DNA of 64,000 nucleotides from Cantharellus purpuraceus (lineage: Eukaryota; Basidiomycota; Agaricomycetes; Cantharellales; Hydnaceae). A program made the position numbers and the translations under genes. Below, one piece after another: positions 14,942-25,080 of the stretch (position 1 is the first letter of the stretch; each line of letters opens with the position of its first letter). The stretch spans positions 1,076,501-1,140,500 of the forward strand of contig JALBUN010000003.1 in the NCBI GenBank assembly GCA_025174535.1. The letters are read 5' to 3'. The notes beneath the pieces are model-generated. The model was given only the letters and a program-made list of their open reading frames with translations, was not told the origin of the DNA and did not search any database.

Positions 14942-15476
14942 TCGAGTTCAAGAAGGCGGAGGCAAAGACTCGCCGGCGCTAATCTACGTCTGAGACGCGT
15001 CCACAAGTACCCCCAAACTTCTTTCGGCTTCAGAGATCTGCGCTTCGCACTTGTAGCATTTCTCTCAGCATCAAATTCTTGCATAATTATGATCAAGGCT
15101 GACCCTGCTGTAAATCCAATAGTGCTTGCTGGAGGAGGTTTCACAAGCCACCTTGGAGCAAAGTTCAGAGAGGGTGTCAGGTAGTGTTGCCAACAACTCT
15201 GATCGGTTCGGCCTAAGCCGGGAACTGAGCTGCTAATTACCCAAACCAAGCCTTCCTGTCAGTTTCGGCTTATTGTGAATCGGCGCGGCTTTCCAGCCGG
15301 CTAAGCCGATTGCCGGACACACCTATCTCACGTAACTGTTTGGGTAATCATTCTCCTTTGTATCTCCTAGTCCTCTTAGGTGAACTGAAGCTTCGCGCTC
15401 AGTTGTAAATCCTCTTTGTCTAAGACTCCTTTGTGTCTCCTACCATCATCTTAGGTGAACAAAGCTTTGTGCTCAG
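14942..15476. other. Intergenic; inverted-repeat motifs at its distal end
   Basis: TFIIE-alpha promoter side. Near 15233-15350, two inverted 13-mers (TAATTACCCAAAC and GTTTGGGTAATCA) flank about 90 bp. That stretch contains palindromic GGCTAAGCC-like motifs, which suggests a miniature inverted-repeat element, but no target duplication is clear. Confidence 0.4.
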
Positions 15477-16130
15477 TGTTATGCACTAGGTCTGATGGAA
15501 GGTTGGAACTTGGGTTGGAGTCAGAGTTGGTGTTGGGGTGCATTGCATGGGTTGGAATGGACCTGGCTTCAGCTTATGTGCTGCACATTCACTAACACCT
15601 GTGTCCAAGATTTCAGAGATGGAGTAGGACTTAGGTAGTTTGGATTGGACTTAGGAGCTAGGCATGATTCAATATTCAAACTGGGGAATGAAGTCTCAGT
15701 AGTATGACTTAAATACATATTTGAAATCTAATAATAATTACTCTGTTGATGGATCTCCAAGGCCAACAGCCTTATGTGAATATGTCCAAGTCCAGCAGGG
15801 ACAGATGTCCAGTTCCTATGGTGATGCTGATGCATCAGTGGAACCAGAGACAGATGTGCAGAGTTGTGATGATGATCAGATGGACTACAGAAGATGTATG
15901 GTTTCCAAATGGAGTATAGATTTCATATGCGTGGGGATCTGGGCATTAATGAATATAATCATAACAGAGTGAAGCCTTGTGCTCAGTTGTAAATCCTCTT
16001 TGTCTAAGACTCCTTTGTATCTCTGAATGTCATATTAGGTGAACTGATGCCTCATGCTCAGTTGTAAATCCTCTTTGTTGACTAGTGATTGGGTAATCAC
16101 TCTCATTTGTATCTCCTACTGTCATTTAGG
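15340..16130. repeat. Degenerate direct repeats split by LTR-beta
   Basis: Units containing GCTCAGTTGTAAATCCTC and GACTCCTTTGTRTCTC recur at about 15352-15476 and again at 15967-16125, on both sides of the LTR-beta at 15477-15966. A related sequence (GCGCTCAGTTGTAAAACC) reappears at 49105-49127, at the other edge of the island. The origin of the unit was not identified. Confidence 0.55.
15477..15966 (-). mobile_element. LTR-beta, solo copy
   Basis: A 490-bp copy beginning TGTTATGCACTAGG and ending ATATAATCATAACA, that is, the reverse complement of the gypsy-A LTR. No gag or pol is attached. The flanking 5-mers CTCAG and GAGTG do not match, so the duplication has decayed or the copy is recombinant. 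Confidence 0.8.
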
Positions 16131-16539
16131 AGCCAGAGTCATTGTACAGACCATGATAACACAATGTACACTGATGTTATCAGTGAGTATATCCATTACA
16201 TCTTTGAAAGGGTCATTTCCACAGACCAACCTAGGTGATTACCATAACAGATTGAATGCTGACACAGATTGCAGGTCCATTTGAACCTTTTTTACATGGT
16301 TCAATTGCTTTTTGCCAACAGATGATTTAAGAGCAGCAAGGCATCCAAATAGCTGCGGCTCAAAGACAAGTAGGACTCACATTCTTTCTAGTGCTGGGCA
16401 AAGTACTCACAGCTCAACATTGCCTGTCAGGTGCCAGTAATGGGCTCATGCATTTGCAAGACTCAAGTGTCTCACAATGTCATCCTCCATATTAATGAAG
16501 ATGATGAGGATGGTGAGGCACCCCCTAAAACTAAGCATG
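16131..16539. other. Unassigned repeat-like sequence
   Basis: AT-rich sequence between two LTR insertions. No reading frame or family was recognised. It is probably the older target into which LTR-alpha inserted. Confidence 0.4.
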
Positions 16540-16544
16540 GTAGG

Positions 16545-17974
16545 TGTTTTGGAACCCGCAAAATTATGGTGTTAGGGCAAACTCTAAATCACCACAATTC
16601 TGTGAATGAACAGCTGAGAAGAATATCAAACCCTGCTGCAGCACAACTCCAGAAACAATTTAACGTTTGTACTTTGGTTACAATCCTTTGTATTGGTCAA
16701 TGCAGACTATACGCAGAAAGGTAATACGTTTCTTAGCAGCAAGAAATGAATAAGACTTCCAGAGTCTAGAGTTCACGGACACTTAGGGGTCCAGATATTC
16801 TGAAAAGAGGGGAATGCACTTAGAGGCTAAAGGAAGTAGGTGGATGAATCCAACCGTCCAACCAGTGGCACTCAGAAGTGGGTAACAGCAATGTGTGAAA
16901 TAGTCTAGCAACTGCTTCACACGAGTTCAAGCTTCTAATGCTCTGCAAAGGCAGTACACACTAGTTACTTGAGCAAGAGCACTAATGGCAGGACTATTGA
17001 CAGACAATCTCACCCTGTAGATTTGTAGTCATGTGAGGCAGATGCTACACTCACGCCCAAAGCAGGAATATCACTACTTTGAGTGCAATCAAATACAGTT
17101 ACACAACTGTAAAAGATCCTTGAACTGGTAATCAACAGTTACTGAGATAGAGGATGACACTGTATGTCACTCTAGTCACACTGGTGTGCAGAAGATGGGT
17201 AGAATATGTTGATATGTTATTCTTTCAGAGGCAGAATGGCCTCCTTATATATTGTATTTACAGGGGCTGAGTAATGCTTCTGGAATATTCTACCTATTAA
17301 TAGATGGAAACTACTGGAAGGTTGTGGAAGGTGGAAGAAAGGGGTAGAATATTCCAAGCCAATCACAGGATCTGATCACAGCACTAACACTGATCAGGAG
17401 CTGAATAATGGTTCTGGAATGTTCTATCTAATAATAGAGGGAAACAGCTAGAATGTTATGGAAAGGGGTAGAATATTCCAAGGCAATCACCTGATTTGAT
17501 CACCCATCAGCTGATCTGATCCCTGAGCTAGGCACTGATCAGGCAAAAAGAAGGGTGTCCACCCTGTTTTCTGCACTGGTTTGGACAGCCATGGATAGCC
17601 ACATCTCATGTGATGATCTGCATGGAAAATAGTGCCCTGAGAGGCTGTGGTTGTTAAGTTAGAGAATATTTATTGATCAGAGACATCTGAGCTTGAATTC
17701 AGGCCAAATGCCTGGTCCAAAAGGGGAGAGGCGGCTGCGCGAAGGTTTGTGGGTGCCTATGGGTCCACAACTGTAGCACAGCAGAAATAAATGATTCTGA
17801 GCTGAGTTCTGCATGGAATATTCCTGAAAAAATATGGAAAAATAGAGAATATTTGAATAAGTCCATTCCAGGTACAAGCATCAAATATATGCTGATTTAG
17901 GAATGGAAAAGCAAAGAATAGCACATTGGTGCTGCATAAATGGAATTTGATAGGGAAAAGGTGGTTCCCATACA
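16545..17974 (-). mobile_element. Solo LTR-alpha with 5-bp target duplication
   Basis: A 1430-bp LTR in reverse orientation (TGTTTTGGAACC...GGTTCCCATACA on the plus strand). It is flanked by identical 5-bp sequences GTAGG at 16540-16544 and 17975-17979, proving a single LTR left after recombination of a full element. On the minus strand it has a TATATAAGG box and AATAAA signals. It belongs to the subfamily without the TGACTCA array. Confidence 0.92.
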
Positions 17975-17986
17975 GTAGGAGTAAAG

Positions 17987-18482
17987 TGTTATGCACTAGG
18001 TCTGATTGGGGGTTGGAGTTTGGGTTGGAGTTGGAGTGGGGATTGGGGTGTGTCATGGGGGTTGAAACGGACTTGGCTTCAGTTTATATGCTGCACCCTC
18101 ACTAATACCTTTGTCTGAGATTTCAGAGATGGAGTATGACTTAGATAGTTTGGATCAGACTTAGGAGCTAGGCATGATTCAATATTTGAACTGGGGAATG
18201 AGGTCCCCAGTCAGGCAACTTAAATACATATTTGAAATCTAATAATAATTACTTCAGTGATGGGTCTCTGAGGCTGACGGCCTTACATGAGTATGTCTGA
18301 GTCCAACGGGGACAGATGTCTGGGTTCCTATGGTGATGCTGATGCATCAATCAGACCTGGAGGTGGATGAGCAAAGTTGGCAGTGACAATCAGACAGACT
18401 AAATGAAGACGTGATGGTTTCCAAATGGAGTATAGATTTCATGTGCGTGGGGATCTGGGCATTAATGAATATAGTCATAACA
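17987..18482 (-). mobile_element. LTR-beta of a truncated gypsy-A copy (A3)
   Basis: A 496-bp LTR from TGTTATGCACTAGG to ATAGTCATAACA. It is followed by the promoter-proximal part of the antisense accessory gene, as expected for the 3' end of a minus-strand gypsy-A element. Confidence 0.85.
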
Positions 18483-18759
18483 AGTCTGCTCAATCATCAT
18501 CACGACTGGGGGTCTGGAGACATATAAAAGGAGGGGCATGTTGAGGTCTTATCCTCAATGATGTCAAACCCTTTAGCAAACATGAGTGTGGCTGAGCTTG
18601 AGCAGTTGCTCCTGGCCTGACAGAAGGAAGAAGAAGAGGAGCAGAGACAGAAGGAGGAGGAGGAGGCAGAACGGAGACAGAAGGAGGAGGAAGAGACAGA
18701 ATGGAGATGAAAGGAGGAGGAAGAGACAGAATGGAGATGGAAGGAGGAGGAGGAGGTGG
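18483..18759 (+). pseudogene. 5' fragment of the antisense accessory gene (A3)
   Basis: Contains the TATAAAAGG box, an ATG with SNPLANMSVAELEQLLLA, an in-frame TGA after LLA (where copy A2 has CGA), and the start of the GGA/GAG repeat region. It is cut by LTR-alpha at 18760. Confidence 0.8.
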
Positions 18760-19506
18760 TGTATGGAAACCACCTTTTCCCTATCAAATTCTATTTATGC
18801 AGCACCAATGTGCTATTCTTTGCTTTTCCATTCCTAAATATCAGCATATATTTGATGCTTGTACCTGGAATGGACTTATTCAAATATTCTCTATTTTTCC
18901 ATATTTTTTCAGGAATATTCCATGCAGAACTTGGCCCAGAATGCTCTTATTCTGCTGTGCTACAGTTGTGGACCCATAGGCACCCACAAACCTTTGCACA
19001 GTCAGCTCTCCACCTCTGGACCAGGCATTTGGCCTGAATTCAAGCTCAGATGTCTCTGATCAATAAATATTCTCTAACTTGACAACCACAGCCTCTCAGG
19101 GCACTATTTTCCATGGAGATCATCACCTGAGGTGTGGCTAATGGCTGTCCAAACCAGTGCAGAAAACAGGGTGGATACCCTCCTTTCTGCCTGATCAGTG
19201 CCTAGTTCAGGGATCAGAGCAGGTGATTGATGATCAGATCAGGTGATTGCCTTGGAATGTTCCACCCCTTTCCATAACATTCTAGCTGTTTCCTTCTATT
19301 ATTAGATAGAACATTCCAGAACCATTATTCAGCTCCTGATCAGTGTTATTTCAGTGATCAGAACCTGTGATTGGCTTGGAATATTCTACCCCTTTCTTCT
19401 ACCTTCCACAACCTTCCAGTAGTTTTCATCTATTAATAGGTAGAATATTCCAGAAGCATTAGTCATCCCTGTAAATACAATATATAAGGAGGTCATTCTG
19501 CCTCTG
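18760..19506 (+). mobile_element. LTR-alpha, 5' half
   Basis: Begins TGTATGGAAACC and matches other LTR-alpha copies for 747 bp up to GCCTCTG, where LTR-beta of gypsy-A2 starts. The 3' half is not found beyond 40617, so the distal part was lost. Confidence 0.8.
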
Positions 19507-20047
19507 TGTTATGCACTAGGTCTGATTGGGGGTTGGAGATTGGGTTGGAGATTGGGTTGGAGATTGGGCTGGAGTCGGGGCAGGAATTGGGGTGCATCAT
19601 GGAGGTCGGAACAGACTTTGGCTTCAGCTTATGTGCTGTGCCCTCACTAATACCTTTGTCTGAGATTTCAGAGATGGAGTATGACTTAGATAGTTTGGAT
19701 CAGACTTAGGAGCTAGGCATGATTCAATATTTGAACTGGGGAATGAGGTCCCCAGTCAGGCAACTTAAATACATATTTGAAATCTAATAATAATTACTCC
19801 AGTGATGGGTCTCTGAGGCTGACGGCCTTACATGAGTATGTCTGAGTCCAACGGGGACAGATGTCTGGGTTCCTATGGTAATGCTGATGCATCAATCGGA
19901 ACTGGAGATGGATGGGTGAGATTGGTGGTGACAATTGGACAGATAATTGGAGATGTGATGGTTTCCAAATGGTGTATAGATTTCATGTGCACGGGGATCT
20001 GAGTGGATCGGACAGGGATCTGGGCGTTAATGAATATAGTCATATCA
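19507..20047 (-). mobile_element. LTR-beta, 3' LTR of gypsy-A2
   Basis: A 541-bp LTR (TGTTATGCACTAGG...ATAGTCATATCA on the plus strand) with a short GATTGGGTTGGA tandem expansion near 19525-19570. The reverse complement of the purine tract (GTATCTCTCCATTTAA) follows at 20048. Confidence 0.85.
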
Positions 20048-20149
20048 GTATCTCTCCATTTAAGGCTGAGCCCCTGAGGCCTCATGTCCATGGATTGAAT
20101 AGGTGAGACGGTTGGGTGCAGTTGGAGCTATACTGGGGGTCTGGAGACA

Positions 20150-20156
20150 TATAAAA
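20150..20156 (+). promoter_or_regulatory. TATA box of the antisense accessory gene
   Basis: TATAAAA lies 36 bp upstream of the ATG at 20186 and about 100 bp inward of the 3' LTR. It is kept in all four copies (near 2555, 18525, 20150 and 31893). The earlier ATG at 20165 is too close to it to be in the message. Confidence 0.65.
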
Positions 20157-20185
20157 GGAGGGGCATGATTGGGGTCTTATCCTCG

Positions 20186-21475
20186 ATGATGTCAAACCCT
20201 TTGGCAAACATGAGTGTGGCTGAGCTTGAGCAGTTGCTCCTAGCTCGATGGAAGAAAGAAGAAGAGGAGTGGAGATGGAAGGAGGAGGAGGAGGCAGAGT
20301 GGAGATGGAAGGAGGAGGAGGAGGCAGAGTGGAGACGGAAGGAGGAGGAGGAGGCAGAGTGGAGACGGAAGGAGGAGGAGGAGGCAGAATGGAGATGGAA
20401 GGAGGAGGAGGAGGTGGAATGGAGATGGAAGGAGGAGGAGGAGGAGTGGAGATGGAAGGAGGAGGAGGAGGAGGAGTGGAGATGGAAGGAGGAGGAGGAG
20501 GAGTGGAGATGGAAGGAGGAAGAAGCAAAGGCTGAGCAAGCATGCAGGGTCAAGGAGCTTGTGGCCACGAGGCTGAAGGAAGTGGAAGAGCAGGCGCACG
20601 AGCTAGAAGCCACCATGGAGGTAGAGGAGGAGGTGACCAGGGCAGGGGCAATTAGTCACCCAGGGAGTCTGAGTGTGCCAATATGGGTGGGAACCCCTGA
20701 GGTTGCCATTGTCTTGATTACACAGATGGAGTTGACCTGTCCAACAACTGTCCCTCTGGTAGGCTCACCATTACATCTGTGGCCATGGCCGTTATTTGTG
20801 GTGGGTGTGGCTGAAGAAGATGACATGGCGGAGGTGGAGAGGGCAGAAGTGGAGGTGGATCCTGATGCCAACATGGAGCTCGATGCAAATGCAGAGCCCG
20901 AGGTGGGTGTGGATGTCAGGACAGATATGGAGCCAGATCCAACCTTGAATTGCTATGAGGAGATGGCTTGGGTAGCCGCAGTTGAAGCTCACAAAAGGGC
21001 AGAGCTATATGCTGCTACCATCAAGAAAAATCTTGAGGTTGCAGTCTTTTCATTGAAGGTGCACCCGAGTGCTGATATGGAGAAGCAGGAGGCGGATTGG
21101 AGGTTCATATGGTGCAAGGCAGAGAACCACATATTGGCGACTCATAAGAAGGAGCTGCGCATTGCTAGGTCAGTGATCCAGCTTCACAAGTGCGAGATGG
21201 AGAAGGCAGTGGTGGAACAGCAGGACAAGGAGGAGGAGAGGAAGCACTTGGAGGCCGTGTTGAGAAGGAGCGGACCACCCAAGGCTCTGGCTCCGACAGA
21301 GCCATTTGGCAGGCCCAGTGTGATTTGCGACTTGTGTTGTGATGTGGGCATGGAGTGTGTGTGGCCTACCGGTCCAACTCGCCACCTTCGGTCCTGCGAT
21401 CATTGTCAGGGTCGGAAAGGAGGGTGTAGAAACAATGGAAAGTTCGATCCCCAGAGTCGGAGCATCAAGCCCTGA
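20186..21475 (+). CDS. Antisense retrotransposon accessory protein, coiled coil plus Zn2Cys6-type cluster
   Basis: This is the best-preserved copy of a gene carried on the strand opposite to gypsy-A gag-pol. The frame is open for 429 codons from ATG 20186 (MMSNPLANMSVAELEQLL). Residues about 25-125 are built from 24-27-bp repeats encoding RWKEEEEA-type units, a very charged helix or coiled coil. Acidic segments follow (VERAEVEVDPDANMELD), then a second helical region (EMAWVAAVEAHKRAELYAAT). Near residues 381-414 the cysteines run CX2CX6CX12CX2CX6C (CDLCCDVGMEC...CDHCQGRKGGC), the spacing of fungal Zn2Cys6 clusters. DNA or chromatin binding is inferred. The stop is TGA followed by CTAG, and the frame stays open downstream. 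No function is known to me. Confidence 0.75.
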   Translation: MMSNPLANMSVAELEQLLLARWKKEEEEWRWKEEEEAEWRWKEEEEAEWRRKEEEEAEWRRKEEEEAEWRWKEEEEVEWRWKEEEEEWRWKEEEEEEWRWKEEEEEWRWKEEEAKAEQACRVKELVATRLKEVEEQAHELEATMEVEEEVTRAGAISHPGSLSVPIWVGTPEVAIVLITQMELTCPTTVPLVGSPLHLWPWPLFVVGVAEEDDMAEVERAEVEVDPDANMELDANAEPEVGVDVRTDMEPDPTLNCYEEMAWVAAVEAHKRAELYAATIKKNLEVAVFSLKVHPSADMEKQEADWRFIWCKAENHILATHKKELRIARSVIQLHKCEMEKAVVEQQDKEEERKHLEAVLRRSGPPKALAPTEPFGRPSVICDLCCDVGMECVWPTGPTRHLRSCDHCQGRKGGCRNNGKFDPQSRSIKP

Positions 21476-21913
21476 CTAGTGGTACAAGGAGGGGTGGAGA
21501 AAGGACCAGAAGGTCATCCGACCAAAAAGCAGCAGACAGAGATGGGTGCTGTGGCAGCTGGGGGTAGCAGTGTCAGATCGGAAGGAGTAATGACTGGCAC
21601 AGGTATGGGGCATGTTTCTGTGCCCAACAGTACCATGGGCCAGCTTATCCAGCTGGTTAACCTGCAGTCGGAGCACCTCCGGTGGATGGAGGGGTTGTTA
21701 GTGGAGTTAGTGAAGATGATGAAATGGAAGGAGGTTCTGGAGGGTTGGTGGACTGCTGAGTTGCGTCAGCTGCAGAAGTTCATGGCCCCCTTGGATGAGG
21801 ATTCGGACATGGGGGATGAGAAAGATTGGGTGTTGGATGTGGAGAGTGATGATGAGTTGGAGACGGAGCCTGAGGTAGACAAGGGGAAGGGAAAAAGGAA
21901 GCACAATGTATAG
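21476..21913 (+). CDS. In-frame extension after TGA-CTA-G of the accessory gene
   Basis: Directly after the TGA at 21473-21475 the same frame remains open for 145 codons to a TAG at 21911. The product contains TEMGAVAAGGS, NSTMGQLIQLVNLQSEHLRW, LVELVKMMKWKEVLEGW and an acidic/basic end (DMGDEKDWV, DKGKGKRKHNV). The same protein is recognisable in copies A1 (30327-30748) and A4 (867-1288). It has no ATG of its own at the start, so it is either a readthrough product or the 3' part of a gene with an ancestral stop mutation. Confidence 0.6.
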   Translation, partial: LVVQGGVEKGPEGHPTKKQQTEMGAVAAGGSSVRSEGVMTGTGMGHVSVPNSTMGQLIQLVNLQSEHLRWMEGLLVELVKMMKWKEVLEGWWTAELRQLQKFMAPLDEDSDMGDEKDWVLDVESDDELETEPEVDKGKGKRKHNV

Positions 21914-22001
21914 CTAAAAAAATGAAAATGATTTGATTGTAATATTTTGGAGCGGTGAAAAAATGAGGTGGAGTGAGACTCTTTTGGAGGTTGGGTAGAC
22001 T

Positions 22002-23910
22002 TGTTATGACTATATTCATTAATGTCCAGATCCACTCAGATCCCCACGCATATGAAATCTATACTCCATTTGGAAACCACCACGTCTCCATCTACCTGTC
22101 CGATTGTCACCGCCGATTCCATCCATCCATCTCTGGTTCCGATTGATGCATCAGCATCACTGTATGGGAACTGGTTTTCCCTTAAAAGATCTTGTTTAAA
22201 GTCCCGAAACTGTACAATTTCGCTTCATGGCCTTAAAATATCAGCATATATGTGCTGCTTTCTCTTGATTCAGGGCCATTCAAATATTCTCTATTTTTTC
22301 ATATTTTTTCGGGAATTTTCCATGCAGAAATGAGTCTACAAACTTATTGTTCTGCTGGGCGAAGTTTTGGGACCCACATGGACCCACAAACCTTCGCAGA
22401 TGTCAGCAGCCCCAAAGTCAGCTGGAGTCACCCAGACAACTGACTCATTTTTGATCACATGACTCATTTCAATCTCCGACTCAATCTGGTCACCACTGCC
22501 AGTAAATGCTCAATATCTTCACAACCACTGCACCTCCTGACTCCATTTTCAGTGGAGAGTTCAATAGAAGCTGTGCCTACCCATAGCTGTGCTAATCAGC
22601 CTGGGAAACGAAGTATTGACTGAGTTATTTGAGTAATGGTGACTCATGCTATGACTCCTGTGATTACTCATACTATGACTCCTGCTCTGAGTCACACTAT
22701 GACTCCATCCATGACTCATGCCATGAGTCAGAGCAAATCCAAGCAGCTCATTGGCTAGGAAACTTCCACCCCCTTCTCACATATTCCACTAGCTTCCAGT
22801 AGTTTCCATCTATTAATAGGTAGAAGTTTCCAGTAGTATTAGTCAGCTCCTGTAAATACAATATAAAAGGAGCCCATTCTGCCTCTGAATAAATAACCAT
22901 TTCTACCCCATCATCTGCACATCAGTGTGACTAGAGTGACATACAGTGTCATCCTCTATATCTCAGTAACTGTTGATTGTCCAGTTCAAGGGTCACTTAC
23001 AGTTGTGTAACTGTATTTGATTGCACTCGAAGTAGTGATTGTCCTGCTTTGGGTGTGAGTGTAATATCTACCTCGTGTGACTAAGAATCTACAGGGTGAG
23101 ATTGTCTGTTGATAGTCCTGCCATTAGTGCTCTTGTTTAAGTTACTAGTGTGTACTGCCTTTGCAGAGCATTAGGATCTTGAACTCATGTGAAGCAGTTG
23201 CTAGACTACTTCACACATTGCTGTTACCCGCTTCAGAGTGCCACTGGTTGGACGGTTGGATTCATCCACCTACTTCCTTTAGCCTCTAAGTGCATTCCCC
23301 TCTTTTCAGAATATCTGGACCCCTAAGCATCCGTGAACTCTAGACTCTGGAAGTCTTATTCATTCCCTACTGCTAAGAAACGTATTACCTTCCTGCGTAT
23401 CGTCTGCATTGACCATTACAATGGATTGTAACCAAAGTACAAACGTTAAATTGTTTCTGGAGTTGTGCTGCAGCAGGGTTTGATATTCTTCTCAGCTGTT
23501 CATTCACGGAATTGTGGTGATTTAGAGTTTGCCCTAACACCATAATTTTGCGGGTTCCAAAACAATCACCATAGGAACCCAGACATCCATCCCCATCAGA
23601 CTCAGACATACTCATGTAAGGCTGTCGGCCTCAGAGACCCATCACCAGAGTAATTATTATTAGATTTCAAATATTAAGTTGCCCGACTGGGGACTTCATT
23701 CCCCAGTTCAAATATCAAATCACGCCTAGTTCCTAAGTCTGATCCTAACTCTCTAAGTTGTACTCAGTCTCCGAAATCTCAGACACCAGTATTAGTGAGG
23801 GTGCAGCACATAAGCTGAAGCCAAGTCCGTTCCAACCCCCACGATGTACTCTGACTCCAACGAAACCTTCAACCCAATCTCCAACCCCCAATTGGACCTA
23901 GTGCGTAACA
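22002..23910 (+). mobile_element. LTR-beta, 5' LTR of gypsy-A1
   Basis: TGTTATGACTATATTC...CTAGTGCGTAACA, about 500 bp once the nested LTR-alpha (22161-23564) and its duplicated ATCAC are removed. The bases after the LTR (GTATATTCGAACTGCC) do not begin with TGG, so the primer site is not a usual tRNA 3' end. Confidence 0.88.
22161..23564 (+). mobile_element. Solo LTR-alpha in the A1 5' LTR
   Basis: 1404 bp, TGTATGGGAACTGG...GGTTCCAAAACA, with the 5-bp duplication ATCAC at 22156-22160 and 23565-23569. It contains a TATAAAAGG box near 22862, AATAAA just after it, and six TGACTCA/TGAGTCA sites in the U3 part. Confidence 0.93.
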
Positions 23911-23942
23911 GTATATTCGAACTGCCATACTCACCCCTACCA

Positions 23943-25079
23943 ATGCCACAATCCACCACCAATTCTGAATGTGCATGAACCATCGAGGTGCCCGCTCCCA
24001 GCATTGACACCATCCCCGAGGTCATCAAAGAACCAACGGACCACATAGAGGCCATCAATGAAGAAGACAACACCCTGCCCTCTCCAAATCTGGCGCAAGC
24101 CATCTCCCTGCTCGCCAGCAGCATCCGTAACCCACAAGTTCCTAAGTCCCGGACCAAGGTCCGAGAACCCGACCCATTCGATGGCTCCGATCCACACAAG
24201 CTCCAACCATTCTTGGTGCAATGCCAGTTGAATTTCCGCAACCGCCCTGATGCGTTCACATCCGATCAGGTGAAGGTCACCTTCGCCATGTCCTATCTCA
24301 AGGGCACCGCACTGGACTACTTTGAGCCAGCGCTCATGGATGACTCTGATGACCCAATATAGTCAGAAGACTACTCCAATTTCATCTCCGAACTTTGGAC
24401 CAATTTTGGTTCTTACAACCCCGAGGCCAATGCTGAGAATGAACTCAATTGACTTCGGATGAAGGAAAATCACAAAATCATGAAATACATTGTGAGTTTC
24501 CAGCAGCTAGCCCCGAAAGTCCAATGGGGCAACGCCACACTCCAACATCAATTTTACATTGGACTCCCATCCTGCATCAAGGACAAGATATCATGTGTTG
24601 GTAAGCCGGATACTTTGGTTAACCTCCGCAAGCTCACCCAATCCATCGATGCCCATTATTGGGAATGTCAATCCAAGGTCTCCTGTGAAAATTTGGCCAA
24701 CAACAAATCAGACAAATCATCGGACAAGACCCCAAAGTCCAACAAGGGGTCCAATAAGAGGACCACCGCCAACTCAGGCCAGAAGTCAAACACTGGTAAT
24801 GCTGCCGCTTCTGGTTCCGGTCAGAACAATTCCAGCACCAGCAATAACTCTGGAGCTCACAAGAGTACTCCGGACCTCTCCACCAAGCTGGGGAAGGATG
24901 GCAAACTTACCCAGCAGGAACGCCAGCGCCACATGGACAACAACCTCTGTCTGTTCTGTGGAAAGCCTGGCCACCAAGCCAAGGATTGTAACAAGGCAAC
25001 CTCGTCCACAGCAAAGGGCCATGCTGCCAATGCCATGACAGACAAGTCTGATGCAAAAGCGACGGACCCAAAAAAATAG
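23943..25079 (+). pseudogene. gag of gypsy-A1
   Basis: Encodes the retrotransposon capsid/nucleocapsid. The frame from ATG 23943 is interrupted by TGA after NSECA (CGA in A2), TAG at 24360 (TGG in A2) and TGA after ENELN (shared with A2). Recognisable parts are the capsid segment KVREPDPFDGSDPHKLQPFL and FAMSYLKGTALDYFEPAL, and the nucleocapsid zinc knuckle CLFCGKPGHQAKDC (CX2CX4HX4C). The Ser/Asn/Lys-rich spacer is normal for this family. Confidence 0.88.
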
Positions 25080-25080
25080 T

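Noticed and set aside
15233..15350. MITE with TAATTACCCAAAC termini
   Set aside because: Inverted 13-mers are clear but no target duplication or second full copy in the window; kept only as a motif in the intergenic entry.
16545..17974. LTR-alpha copies read as independent protein-coding units (short frames such as those near 17677-18056)
   Set aside because: The flanking GTAGG duplication and TG...CA ends show a solo LTR; the frames recur in every copy but are short and without ATG context or domains.
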